19,922 nt of DNA from JAJPKK01 sp035311445 (GCA_035311445.1 DATGCX010000092.1:1-19922); one strand, 5' to 3'; positions 1 to 12,637 are shown, numbered from the stretch's first letter. The notes: generated from the sequence alone by a model not told the origin. A program made the numbers and translations.

Positions 1-362
1 GCGTATTCATGCTGTGGCTTGGTCTGGCGGCGCTGCTGGTCGGCGCAATATCGCAGTTCATTGACTGGGATTGGCAGGAACAATTTATCGCCTTCGCGGT
101 GTTTTCTTTCGCGGCGATTCCGCTGTGGCGTCGACTTGCGACGCGAAGCCCGACCGATCAGCCGTTTCTCAATCGTCGCGCCGAGGCTCTCGTCGGCCGC
201 ATCTTCACGCTGGAAAAGCCGATTGTGGATGGGTCCGGCACGATGCGTATCGACGACACCGTATGGCGGATCACCGGAGCCAACATTCCGGCCGGCAGCC
301 GCGTCACGGTGACGGGGGTCGTCGGCACGGCGCTCCACGTGGAGATGATCAGGGATCCGTAA
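1..362 (+). CDS. NfeD-like membrane protein, 3' part (5' end outside window)
   Basis: The reading frame is open from base 3, so the gene starts before the window. The visible part opens with a hydrophobic segment (VFMLWLGLAALLVGAIS), a second short hydrophobic stretch (about residues 25-40 of the visible protein) and then a soluble C-terminal domain of about 65 residues beginning near NRRAEALVGRIFTL. That domain reads like the OB-fold of short NfeD proteins (GRIFTLEKPI, then RIDDTVWRITG, then AGSRVTVTGVVGTALHVE). Family members usually sit beside a stomatin/SPFH protease-associated protein and help organise membrane quality control; such a partner would lie upstream and cannot be seen. The TAA stop at 360-362 lies inside a 14-bp tandem repeat. 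An internal ATG at 9 is unlikely to be the true start because it would cut the first membrane helix. Confidence 0.75.
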   Translation, partial: VFMLWLGLAALLVGAISQFIDWDWQEQFIAFAVFSFAAIPLWRRLATRSPTDQPFLNRRAEALVGRIFTLEKPIVDGSGTMRIDDTVWRITGANIPAGSRVTVTGVVGTALHVEMIRDP

Positions 363-457
363 ACAGGGATCCGTAAACAGGGATCAGGAAGAGAGCTGCT
401 GTCCGACCGTGTGCACTCGTTCCTGATACCTGATCGCTGATTACTGATCCCTGATCA
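351..457. repeat. Tandem and inverted CTGAT/ATCAG repeats between convergent genes
   Basis: A 14-bp unit AGGGATCCGTAAAC occurs at 351-364 and 365-378, followed by a partial third unit from 379. About 30 bases later there is a run of CTGAT-type pentamers (422-454). The segment CAGGGATCAGGAA (378-390) can pair with TTCCTGATACCTG (420-432) at 12 of 13 positions, and CAGGGATCAG can alternatively pair with CTGATCCCTG at 444-453. The stop codons of both converging genes (TAA at 360-362, and TGA on the minus strand at 457-455) fall within the repeats. It may act as a bidirectional terminator, although there is no T-tract. Confidence 0.6.
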
Positions 458-1468
458 CGCTACCCCGGCACGCAGCAGATCGTGCATGTGAACGAGGCCG
501 ACTGCGCGCTCGCCTTCGACCACGAACAAAACGGTTCGCTTCAGCGAGTTGAGAAGTTCCAGCGCTTCGCTGGCAAGCTGGTCGGGACGCACCGTCGTCG
601 GCCCCTTGGTCATGACCTCCTCGACCCGGAAATCCAGCAAGTCCGGTCGCATGTGGCGCCGCAGGTCCCCGTCCGTGATAATGCCGATGAGGTGCCCCTC
701 CGTGTCGGTGATGCCGACACAACCGAAGCCTTTCGCGGACATTTCCACGATGGCGTCGGACATCTTGGTGCCGGCCGGCTTGAGCGGAATCTCGGGCCCG
801 GTGTGCATCAGATCACGCGTGTGTGTAAGCAAGGCCCCAAGCCGCCCCCCAGGATGGAGGTCGCGGAAGTCGAGGGCTGTGAAGCCGCGGCTCTCAAGCA
901 GCGCAATCGCGAGGGCGTCGCCAAGTGCCAGTTGCATCAGCGAAGAGGTCGTAGGAGCAAGATTATGAGGGCAGGCTTCGCGCGCCTGCGGCAGCACAAG
1001 GGCAACATCGGCCTCCTTGCCGAGCGTGCTCGCCACATCGGCCGTCATCGCGATCAGGCCGATCCGGAACCGACGTGAATAGTCGATCAGGTTCTTGAGC
1101 TCGGCGGTTTCGCCCGACCACGACATCGCAATGATGACGTCGTCCGGAGTAATCATGCCGAGATCGCCGTGGCTCGCCTCCGCCGGGTGGACGAAAAATG
1201 CAGGCGTGCCGGTAGACGAAAGGGTCGCCGCAATCTTGCGGCCGATGTGGCCAGATTTCCCCATGCCGCTGACAATGACGCGGCCGCGCGCCGCCCCGAT
1301 CATGGCAATCGCAGTGATGAAGGCCTCCCCGAGGCCGTCCGCGATCGCGGCGCCGAGCGCGGTCAGACCGCCAGTCTCTGCCTCGAGTGTTCTTAGCGCG
1401 CAGGCGACAAGCGCCTGGTTGCGCTCGCTCACCGGTTGTTCTTCGCTGCGCAGCATCGATTTTGGCAT
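455..1468 (-). CDS. kpsF: D-arabinose-5-phosphate isomerase (KpsF/GutQ family)
   Basis: Interconverts D-ribulose 5-phosphate and D-arabinose 5-phosphate, the first committed step toward Kdo for lipopolysaccharide; cytoplasmic. The 337-residue protein has the usual three-part layout: an N-terminal SIS sugar-isomerase domain (about 45-185), with the sugar-phosphate loop GMGKSGHIGRK at 68-78 and SWSGET at 116-121, then two CBS domains (about 217-275 and 284-335). HNLAPTTSS (169-177) and FRDLHPGGRLG (201-211) are typical family signatures. Length is normal. No clear ribosome site precedes the ATG at 1468; a second ATG four codons later is possible. It lies 122 bp downstream of galU on the same strand and may be co-transcribed with it; both supply activated sugars for envelope polymers. 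In E. coli KdsD, GutQ and KpsF share this fold, so the gene could equally be labelled kdsD. Confidence 0.9.
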   Translation of the reverse strand: MPKSMLRSEEQPVSERNQALVACALRTLEAETGGLTALGAAIADGLGEAFITAIAMIGAARGRVIVSGMGKSGHIGRKIAATLSSTGTPAFFVHPAEASHGDLGMITPDDVIIAMSWSGETAELKNLIDYSRRFRIGLIAMTADVASTLGKEADVALVLPQAREACPHNLAPTTSSLMQLALGDALAIALLESRGFTALDFRDLHPGGRLGALLTHTRDLMHTGPEIPLKPAGTKMSDAIVEMSAKGFGCVGITDTEGHLIGIITDGDLRRHMRPDLLDFRVEEVMTKGPTTVRPDQLASEALELLNSLKRTVLFVVEGERAVGLVHMHDLLRAGVA

Positions 1469-1590
1469 GGGAGTGCGGAGATAGGATCAGCCCAACAGGA
1501 AAATGCTTTAGCACGTACCAAGGCTGCAGGCGACCGTTCCCCTCAACACGGCGTGAACAGTGGTCTGGGCTTCTCGACCCGATCGAACCG

Positions 1591-2466
1591 TCAGCCCAGC
1601 AGGGACTTGATCTCAGCACGCAGCGCTGGGGCGATGTCGTCGCGCTCCAGCGCGTAGGCGATGTTGGCGGCAAGAAAGCCGATCTTGCTGCCGCAGTCGA
1701 AGCTGCGGCCTTCGAATTTGAGCCCGTAGAACGATTGTTCCCAGGCGAGACGGATCATAGCGTCCGTGAGCTGGATCTCACCGCCGGCGCCGCGGGTCTG
1801 GTTGGCCAGAATTTCGAAAATCTTCGGCTGCAAGATGTACCGGCCGGTGATGATGAGGTTCGAGGGGGCTTGGTCGCGCGGCGGCTTCTCGATCATTTCC
1901 GTGATCTCGAAAGCCTGCCCTTGAGACTTTCCGACTCCCACCACCCCATACATGTGGATGCGGTCCATTGGGACTTCCTCGACCGCGATGACGTTGGGAT
2001 CGCCTGGGAGGTGTTGGCAGGCATCCAGCATTTGCATCAGGCAACCACGCTGCGCCTGCACCAACACATCCGGCAGCAGCAGCGCGAAAGGCTCGTCACC
2101 AACGATTTCGCGAGCGCACCACACCGCATGCCCAAGCCCCAGCGGCTGTTGCTGCCGGGTGAAGCTGGTCTGGCCGGCACCCGGCAAATCGCGCGCAAGG
2201 CGTTCCAGCTCGGTTTGGCGATTGCGTTCCGTTAAGGTCAATTCGAGCTCAAACTGCCGGTCAAAATGATCCTCGATGACGCCCTTGTTGCGTCCCGTGA
2301 CGAAAATGAAGTGCTCGATGCCGGCTTGGCGGGCCTCATCGACCACGTGCTGGATCAAAGGACGATCGACGACTGGCAACATTTCCTTCGGCATCGCTTT
2401 GGTGGCGGGTAGGAAACGTGTACCAAGACCGGCGACTGGCAAGATGGCTTTGCGAATGGGCTTCAT
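1591..2466 (-). CDS. galU: UTP--glucose-1-phosphate uridylyltransferase
   Basis: Makes UDP-glucose from UTP and glucose 1-phosphate in the cytoplasm, feeding lipopolysaccharide, exopolysaccharide and glucan synthesis. The 291-residue protein is of normal GalU length. It opens with the nucleotidyltransferase signature (GLGTRFLPATKAMPKEMLP, residues 13-31), followed by DEARQAGIEHFIFVTGRNK, the MIEKP block with TGRYILQP, GGEIQLTDAM, and the C-terminal FDCGSKIGFLAANIAYAL. These distinguish GalU from RfbA-type thymidylyltransferases. The start at 2466 gives MKPIRKAILPVAG, matching family N-termini. It is divergent from the lytic transglycosylase gene across a 249-bp spacer and precedes kpsF. Nothing looks truncated. 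Confidence 0.93.
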   Translation of the reverse strand: MKPIRKAILPVAGLGTRFLPATKAMPKEMLPVVDRPLIQHVVDEARQAGIEHFIFVTGRNKGVIEDHFDRQFELELTLTERNRQTELERLARDLPGAGQTSFTRQQQPLGLGHAVWCAREIVGDEPFALLLPDVLVQAQRGCLMQMLDACQHLPGDPNVIAVEEVPMDRIHMYGVVGVGKSQGQAFEITEMIEKPPRDQAPSNLIITGRYILQPKIFEILANQTRGAGGEIQLTDAMIRLAWEQSFYGLKFEGRSFDCGSKIGFLAANIAYALERDDIAPALRAEIKSLLG

Positions 2467-2621
2467 AAGGATTAGGCAGGCAATCTCATGGTTGATCGGA
2501 ATTGCAACGGGACACGCTCAATTGCGTGGCCAAGTGGGAATAATTGTGGCGCGCGGGCGTCAAAAAACCGCGACGCGCCTTTGGAACTGCGTTACCCAGA
2601 AGACTTATACGACGCGATGCG

Positions 2622-2638
2622 TTAAGCCTCCATTAACC
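2622..2638 (+). promoter_or_regulatory. CtrA-type binding box (TTAA-N7-TTAACC)
   Basis: TTAAGCCTCCATTAACC is an exact match to the full-length alphaproteobacterial CtrA motif TTAA-N7-TTAA(C). It lies 78 bp before the lytic transglycosylase start and 156 bp from the galU start, in the divergent spacer. The motif is recognised by sight only; no scoring against background was possible. Confidence 0.5.
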
Positions 2639-2715
2639 AAAGTCGAGCGCTAATAGACTCGTCTTTGACGGCGTGGGGGTGCTCGGGTCCGCGGCTGTAG
2701 CGCGGGAGAACGGTA

Positions 2716-4071
2716 ATGGGCAGCGGGAAGTCGGTGAGTGGGATGGTGTGCCTGGCGGTCGCGTTGGCTGGCGCGACAGGCGCCGCATCGGCGCAGATCA
2801 TCGAGCGGCTGTTTCCGTTTCTCGCGCCGAGTGCGCCAGCCACCGATTCGGCTCCCCCAAAGGTCGCCGGGGCACCCGACTGGAGCGGGCAGTCCGGCAG
2901 TTCCGGCCATCCGCTCATGACTGCGGAGGCGATTCTCGCGGCCGCGGCAAATTTCAACAATTGCCTGGACAGCCTGTGGCCGGATGCTGCGCGACGCGGG
3001 ATCACGCGCGAAACCTTCGATAGCCAAACGCGCGATCTTACACCTGACTTGCGCATCATGGACCTGATGGATGCGCAGCCGGAATTCACCAAGGCCTTCT
3101 GGGATTATCTCGACCTGCTGGTGAACGATGGCCGGATCAAGCGGGGTCACGAGATTCTGGCGCAACATCGTGCTGTGTTCGACGCGATGGAGAAGACCTA
3201 TGGGGTCGACCGCCACATCGTGACGGCGATCTGGGGCGTCGAGTCGAATTTCAGCACGTCGGGAGGCGACCGGCCAGTTGTCCGATCCACCGCGACCCTC
3301 GCCTGTGTGGGCCGTCGTCAGGCGTATTTCCGCGATGAATTCCTTGCCGCGCTTGAAATCGTCGATCGCGGCGACATCAGCCCAGATCGTCTTAAGGGCT
3401 CTTGGGCCGGCGCGTTCGGTCCGACTCAGTTCATGCCGACATCGTTCAAGCGCTTCGCGGTCGATTTCGACGGCGACGGTCGCCGCGATGTGGTCGACTC
3501 GGCCGCCGATCTCATTGCGTCCACGGCCAACAATCTCAAGACAGATGGATGGACGCCAAGCCAGACCTGGGGCTACGAGGTCGTCCTGCCGGACGGTTTC
3601 AACTACCTTCTGGCCGACAGTTCCAAGATCATGACGGCGCGGGAATGGGAGCGGCTCGGCGTCACCAGAGTCGGTGGCAGGGGCTATCCACGCCCAACCG
3701 ATCGCGCTTATCTGCTGGTTCCGGCTGGTGCAGCGGGGCCTGCATTTCTGATGCTGAACAACTTCAAGGTGTTGATGAAATACAACCCCGCCGAAGCTTA
3801 TGCGTTGGCGATCGGACATCTGGCCGACCGGATGCGGGGTGACGGGCCGATCGTGGCGGCGTGGCCGCGCGGCGAACGGGTGCTCACCGCCGCCGAACGT
3901 TACGAGTTGCAGCAACACTTGGTGCGCCTTGGATTTGACATCGGCAGCGAGCCGAACGGCCGCATCAACGCCAAATCTCGTAGCGCCATCAAGGGTTTTC
4001 AAGTTTCCCAGGGTCTCGTTCCTGACGGCTTCGCGTCGGCCGATTTGCTGGAGCGTCTGCGCCGACCATAG
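2716..4071 (+). CDS. Secreted lytic murein transglycosylase, MltB (SLT_2) family with peptidoglycan-binding domain
   Basis: Cleaves the MurNAc-GlcNAc bond of peptidoglycan with formation of 1,6-anhydroMurNAc, in the periplasm. The 451-residue protein starts with a Sec-type signal peptide (MGSGKSVSGMVCLAVALAGA, probable cleavage after ASA near residue 26). An MltB-type catalytic domain follows (about 70-375). Its catalytic glutamate is E176 in IWGVESNFS, and further hallmarks are GSWAGAFGPTQFMPTSF and DFDGDGRRD with DLIASTANNL. The C-terminal part (about 385-450; YELQQHLVRLGFDIG, then IKGFQVSQGLVPDG) is a PG_binding_1 module. There is no lipobox cysteine, so it is probably soluble rather than lipid-anchored like E. 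coli MltB. The ATG at 2716 is preceded by GGGAGAACGGTA, a usable ribosome site. A CtrA box upstream suggests cell-cycle control. The product fits the sugar-nucleotide genes next to it in serving the envelope. Confidence 0.9.
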   Translation: MGSGKSVSGMVCLAVALAGATGAASAQIIERLFPFLAPSAPATDSAPPKVAGAPDWSGQSGSSGHPLMTAEAILAAAANFNNCLDSLWPDAARRGITRETFDSQTRDLTPDLRIMDLMDAQPEFTKAFWDYLDLLVNDGRIKRGHEILAQHRAVFDAMEKTYGVDRHIVTAIWGVESNFSTSGGDRPVVRSTATLACVGRRQAYFRDEFLAALEIVDRGDISPDRLKGSWAGAFGPTQFMPTSFKRFAVDFDGDGRRDVVDSAADLIASTANNLKTDGWTPSQTWGYEVVLPDGFNYLLADSSKIMTAREWERLGVTRVGGRGYPRPTDRAYLLVPAGAAGPAFLMLNNFKVLMKYNPAEAYALAIGHLADRMRGDGPIVAAWPRGERVLTAAERYELQQHLVRLGFDIGSEPNGRINAKSRSAIKGFQVSQGLVPDGFASADLLERLRRP

Positions 4072-4180
4072 CCAGCCAGCAAAGTTCCCTCTGTCCGGTT
4101 GAAAATCCAAGTTCCATCTCGGCATCGCGGTCTTCAATCCGATGGCCTATCTGTGTTAATAACGGGTGGGCTGGGAACGG

Positions 4181-5827
4181 ATGACTTACCGCCAGACTGT
4201 CCCTGCGGTCGACATGACTGGAAAATTCGAGATGGTCCGCGGCCTAAGGTTTTTGATTGCCCTCGGTCTGCTCGCTGCGGAAGCGGTGTTGGCAGTGATG
4301 TTGCTTGTGACCGCTCCAGCGCCATCAGGCGCCCAGTTTTTCTTTGATTTCCAGAACCAGAACCGCCGGCAGCGCGGACCGTTCGACTGGTTCGAACCAG
4401 TCGCTCCGCAACAGCAACAGTTCGAGCGGCCGCCTCCCCCGGTCGATTACTCCAAGGCGCCCGCGCCAAAAAAAACCGATCCTAAGGCGGAAGGCGCCGT
4501 GACCACCCCGATCCTGGTGCTCGGCGACTCGATGGCGGATTGGCTGGCGTACGGACTTGAGTTGGCCTATGCGGACTCGCCCGAGATCGGAATCTTGCGG
4601 CGGCATCGCACCAATTCCGGTTTGATCAGAACCGAGACCCGCAGTGACCCGCGTGGCGAATATCCCGATTGGCCGCAGGCTGCCCGCGAATTGATCGCGA
4701 TACAGAAGCCAAAATTCGTGCTGATGATGGTCGGCATCAACGATCGGCGGCAGTTACGCGAAACCGCACAAGTCGCGTCGGTCTCGCGCACCGCCAAGCC
4801 AGGCCCGCTGCGGGCCGAAGATCCTGCGGCGTTGGAACTCGACCAGCCGGCGCCGGAAAAGCCTAACGAAACCCAGGCCACTGCGGCGCCCCCGCCGGCG
4901 GCCCCTGCCGGCACCAGGAATTTGGAGTTCCGCTCCGATGCATGGAGCGAAGCCTACATCCGGCGTATCGACGATACGATCGCGTCCCTGAAGACCTCCG
5001 GCGTACCGGTGTTCTGGGTGGGCCTGCCACCATTGCGAGGGCAAAAGTCGTCTGCCGATATCCCATTTCTCAATGATCTCTACCGCAGCCGGGCTGACAA
5101 AGCCGGTATCATCTATATCGATGTGTGGGATGGCTTTGTGGACGAAGACGGCCGCTACGCTCAATATGGCCCCGATGTTGAAGGTCAGACCCGGCGGTTG
5201 CGCGCCAGCGACGGCGTGTACTTCACCCAGGCCGGTGCCCGCAAGCTCGCCCATTATGTCGAGCGTGAGGTGCAGCGTTGGTTGACGACGCTCGCCGCGC
5301 CGGTCGCCGTGGCAATCCCGGAAGAACCGAAAGTCGAGGCGGCGTCCACCCCCGGCCGCCCGGGCCCGCGTACGCGGCCGCTAGCCGGGCCGGCCGTGCC
5401 GTTGACCGCGACGAGGGGGAGCGAAACCGATGGTCTGCTCGGCGGCGGCACCAGCCAGCCGGCGAGCGACGCAATGGCCGCGAAGGTGCTGGTAAGGGGT
5501 GAGGCTGTAGCTACCCCGGCCGGCCGCGCGGACGACTTCGCCTGGCCGCGCCGGGGCGTCGCCCCGGTTGGAAGCGACCCTCTGGTGGCGACGACCGATC
5601 TGCCGATGACCCCGATGGTGGCCGAGCGTAGTACCGCGACTACTGTCGCGGCGGCGCCACCGGAAGCGGGTGCGACCGCACAACCCGCAAAACCCATTGT
5701 CCGCCGCACGCGGCCCGCCTACGCGGAGGCGCAGTCGATCTATCGGCCCGACTACCGGCGGCCACCACCGCAATGGGGCTTTCCGTCCTTCTTTGGTGGC
5801 CAATCGCTGTTCGGCGGAAGATGGTGA
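4181..5827 (+). CDS. Exported DUF459/SGNH-hydrolase-like protein with disordered Pro/Ala-rich tail
   Basis: A 548-residue protein, counted from ATG 4181. An in-frame GTG at 4166 and later ATGs at 4214 and 4232 are also possible; the last gives the neatest signal peptide (MVRGLRFLIALGLLAAEAVL, then a cut near SGA-QFFF). After a proline-rich linker, the SGNH fold starts at VLGDSMADWLAYGL (D116, S117 nucleophile), with the glycine/asparagine block at VGIND (G185, N187). A roughly 50-residue Pro/Ala-rich insert (KPGPLRAEDPAALELDQPAP and on) interrupts the fold before FRSDAWSEAYIRRIDD. The last block reads DGVYFTQAGARKLAHYVE: the position expected to be the catalytic His of D-x-x-H holds Tyr (Y347). 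The final 180 residues are low-complexity and end in GGQSLFGGRW. Family members are thought to act on cell-surface or polysaccharide esters; the substrate is unknown. It follows the transglycosylase gene on the same strand. Confidence 0.8.
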   Translation: MTYRQTVPAVDMTGKFEMVRGLRFLIALGLLAAEAVLAVMLLVTAPAPSGAQFFFDFQNQNRRQRGPFDWFEPVAPQQQQFERPPPPVDYSKAPAPKKTDPKAEGAVTTPILVLGDSMADWLAYGLELAYADSPEIGILRRHRTNSGLIRTETRSDPRGEYPDWPQAARELIAIQKPKFVLMMVGINDRRQLRETAQVASVSRTAKPGPLRAEDPAALELDQPAPEKPNETQATAAPPPAAPAGTRNLEFRSDAWSEAYIRRIDDTIASLKTSGVPVFWVGLPPLRGQKSSADIPFLNDLYRSRADKAGIIYIDVWDGFVDEDGRYAQYGPDVEGQTRRLRASDGVYFTQAGARKLAHYVEREVQRWLTTLAAPVAVAIPEEPKVEAASTPGRPGPRTRPLAGPAVPLTATRGSETDGLLGGGTSQPASDAMAAKVLVRGEAVATPAGRADDFAWPRRGVAPVGSDPLVATTDLPMTPMVAERSTATTVAAAPPEAGATAQPAKPIVRRTRPAYAEAQSIYRPDYRRPPPQWGFPSFFGGQSLFGGRW

Positions 5828-5867
5828 GCGCTGCCGAAACGGGCACGCACTTCGTTCGCACAAACCT

Positions 5868-7283
5868 TTACTTCGGCAAGGTGGTGGTGCCCATCAGGAA
5901 CTTGTCGACCGCATGAGCGGCTTGTCGGCCCTCTCGAATCGCCCAGACCACGAGCGACTGGCCGCGTCGCATGTCTCCGGCAGCAAACACTTTGTTGAGC
6001 GAACTGACGTAGTGAATCGTATCGGCCCTGACGTTGCCGCGCGGGTCGAGTGCAACCCCGAGCTCCTTGATCATGCCCTCGTGCACCGGATGCACGAATC
6101 CCGTGGCAAGCAGCACGAGATCGGCGGGCAGCTCGAATTCCGTGCCGGGGATCGGCTGGAACTTCGGATCGCAACGCGCGCAGCGCAATTGTTTCACGCT
6201 GCCGCCCTCGCCGATGAATTCCACCGTCACCACCGCGAAATCGCGTTCCACTCCCTCTTCGTGGCTCGATGACGTGCGCAGCTTGAGCGGCCAGTCGGGC
6301 CAGGTGAGCGCCTTGTTCTCCCGCTCCGGCGGCTTTGGCATGATCTCGAAATTGGTGACCGAAAGCGCGCCCTGGCGGATCGACGTGCCGATGCAGTCGG
6401 AGCCGGTATCGCCGCCGCCGATCACGACCACGCGCTTGCCGGTCGCCAGGATCGGCTCGACGTCCTGCGGTTCGTTGCTGACGCGCCGGTTCTGCTGCGG
6501 CAGAAATTCCATTGCAAAGTGGATGCCTTTCAGATCGCGGCCGGGAATCGGCAGATCGCGCCCCTTCTCGGCGCCGCCGGTGAGCACCACTGCGTCATAC
6601 CGGGCAACAAGCTCGGCCGCCGGCAGATCGATGCCGACGTGGACACTGCAGTGGAAATGGACGCCCTCGGCTTCCATCTGGGCGACCCGACGTTCGACGA
6701 GGCTCTTCTCCATCTTGAAGTCCGGAATGCCATAGCGCAGCAATCCGCCAGGCTTCGCATGCTTTTCATAGACGTGGACGTCATGGCCGACGCGCGCGAG
6801 CTGCTGAGCGCAGGCGAGGCCGGCCGGTCCTGATCCCACAACCGCCACCGATTTGCCGGTCTTTCCCGATGGTGGCTCCGGTCGCACCCAGCCTTGCTCG
6901 AAGGCGCGATCCGCGATGGCGCATTCGATGGTCTTGATCGTCACGGGATTGTCATCGATGTTGAGCGTGCACGAAGCTTCGCAGGGCGCCGGACAGACGC
7001 GGCCGGTAAACTCTGGAAAGTTATTGGTCGCATGCAGGTTGAGCGCGGCCTCCTGCCAGTTGCCCGCGTACACGAGATCGTTCCAATCCGGGATCTGGTT
7101 GTTGACCGGGCATCCGGTATGACAATACGGGATACCGCAGTTCATGCATCGAGCGGCCTGCCGACGGGTTTCAGGTTCCGATAATGGCAGCATGAACTCG
7201 CGCCAATGACGAATGCGCTGCTCGACCGACTCATAGTGCCGGTCGTTGCGCTCGAATTCCAGAAAGCCGGTAACTTTACCCAT
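5868..7283 (-). CDS. gltD: Glutamate synthase (NADPH) small subunit
   Basis: The beta subunit passes electrons from NADPH through FAD and iron-sulfur centres to GltB, which forms two glutamates from glutamine and 2-oxoglutarate. The 471-residue protein is of usual length. The N-terminal cysteine blocks CMNCGIPYCHTGC (C46, C49, C54, C58) and CPAPCEASC (C97, C101, C105) hold the [4Fe-4S] clusters. The FAD loop is VVGSGPAGLA (glycines 150, 152, 155) and the NADPH loop is VVVIGGGDTGSD (about 285-296). The end shows the second FAD contact, LLATGFVHPV and KVFAAGDMRRGQSLVVWAIREGRQAA. It is the distal gene of the gltB-gltD pair, 162 bp downstream of gltB, with a REP-like palindrome between them. It converges on the SGNH gene with a 40-bp gap. 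Confidence 0.95.
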   Translation of the reverse strand: MGKVTGFLEFERNDRHYESVEQRIRHWREFMLPLSEPETRRQAARCMNCGIPYCHTGCPVNNQIPDWNDLVYAGNWQEAALNLHATNNFPEFTGRVCPAPCEASCTLNIDDNPVTIKTIECAIADRAFEQGWVRPEPPSGKTGKSVAVVGSGPAGLACAQQLARVGHDVHVYEKHAKPGGLLRYGIPDFKMEKSLVERRVAQMEAEGVHFHCSVHVGIDLPAAELVARYDAVVLTGGAEKGRDLPIPGRDLKGIHFAMEFLPQQNRRVSNEPQDVEPILATGKRVVVIGGGDTGSDCIGTSIRQGALSVTNFEIMPKPPERENKALTWPDWPLKLRTSSSHEEGVERDFAVVTVEFIGEGGSVKQLRCARCDPKFQPIPGTEFELPADLVLLATGFVHPVHEGMIKELGVALDPRGNVRADTIHYVSSLNKVFAAGDMRRGQSLVVWAIREGRQAAHAVDKFLMGTTTLPK

Positions 7284-7312
7284 TCGGTCCCCAAGACATC
7301 GGCGCTGACCTC

Positions 7313-7418
7313 GTAGTCCGGATGGAGGGACCGCCGCTTGCTGTCCCGCAGTCCGGGGTCAGCGCATCATCCATAGGACAGGCTGCTCTCGGAGTTCGCT
7401 GCGCTCCATCCGGGCTAC
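7313..7418. repeat. REP-like palindromic element between gltB and gltD
   Basis: GTAGTCCGGATGGAG at 7313-7327 is matched by its inverted copy CTCCATCCGGGCTAC at 7404-7418 (14 of 15 positions complementary). The outer arms enclose about 75 bp with further short complementary patches. The arm resembles the GTAGCCCGGATGGAGCGCAG motif that I recall as frequent between genes in Bradyrhizobium and relatives. It sits in the spacer of the gltB-gltD operon, where it could act as an RNA hairpin that stabilises the upstream message or lowers gltD transcription. Confidence 0.65.
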
Positions 7419-7445
7419 AGGGAAGCGAACCGCAGCGACCTCGCA

Positions 7446-12215
<4,770 letters not shown>

Positions 12216-12257
12216 TGCTTTCCGCCTCACTCTCCGGCGGCTTCGGCCAGCCGGCAC

Positions 12258-12637
12258 ACTCCCCCCCCGTTGCCCAGAGTCAGCGCTGCACCCGAAGGCT
12301 TAACTATGTCAATCAAGCAGCCTTCTCGCCAGCCGAATTTCACGCCAAGCATGCTGCTTGTCGGCCGTCGCTCGGAGGCGCCCTATCGGCGGAAACCAAT
12401 TTCCCGGCGGACCGCTCCTGCCGGATCATGTCCGCCAAAGTGGGACAGCATTACTGTCCTAACGAACCATGCCAAAATTCTGGCAGGGATTCAAGGCGGT
12501 GCACAGCAATTTTCCCGCCTCTCAGTGCCTTTCTTTTGCCGGTTCGAACGGATGCGGCGCCTATATGGTGGATAATTATCTGGCGGCGATGGGGTTGCGG
12601 ATATTGGTTAAGCGGATGAGGCCAACCAGGTGAGGGA
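12258..12637. other. Intergenic spacer between divergent gltB and threonine aldolase genes
   Basis: The spacer is 380 bp from the longest gltB frame and must hold the promoters of both genes. On the minus strand TTGACA occurs at 12312-12307, but I cannot pair it with a good -10 element. I saw no sigma-54 (GG-N10-GC) promoter and no clear NtrC site. The only coding possibility is the weak 54-codon ORF at 12469-12633, listed separately. A run of eight C residues lies near 12261-12268. Confidence 0.4.
12469..12633 (+). CDS. Possible small protein of 54 residues upstream of the aldolase gene (doubtful)
   Basis: An ATG at 12469 opens a 54-codon frame (MPKFWQGFKAVHSNFPASQC, later CGAYMVDNYLAAMGLRILVK) ending in TGA at 12631-12633, four bases before the aldolase ATG. 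Composition is protein-like: a mixed front and a predicted amphipathic helix with a basic end (RMRPTR). Its stop codon overlaps the aldolase ribosome site (GTGAGGGA), which would allow translational coupling. Against it: no ribosome site before the ATG, and I recognise no family. It may be chance coding in a promoter region. Confidence 0.25.
   Translation: MPKFWQGFKAVHSNFPASQCLSFAGSNGCGAYMVDNYLAAMGLRILVKRMRPTR

Noticed and set aside
2650..4137. 495-codon open frame on the minus strand opposite the lytic transglycosylase
   Set aside because: It mirrors a well-recognised gene in high-GC DNA, has no family motifs and an odd composition rich in Arg and His; a shadow frame.
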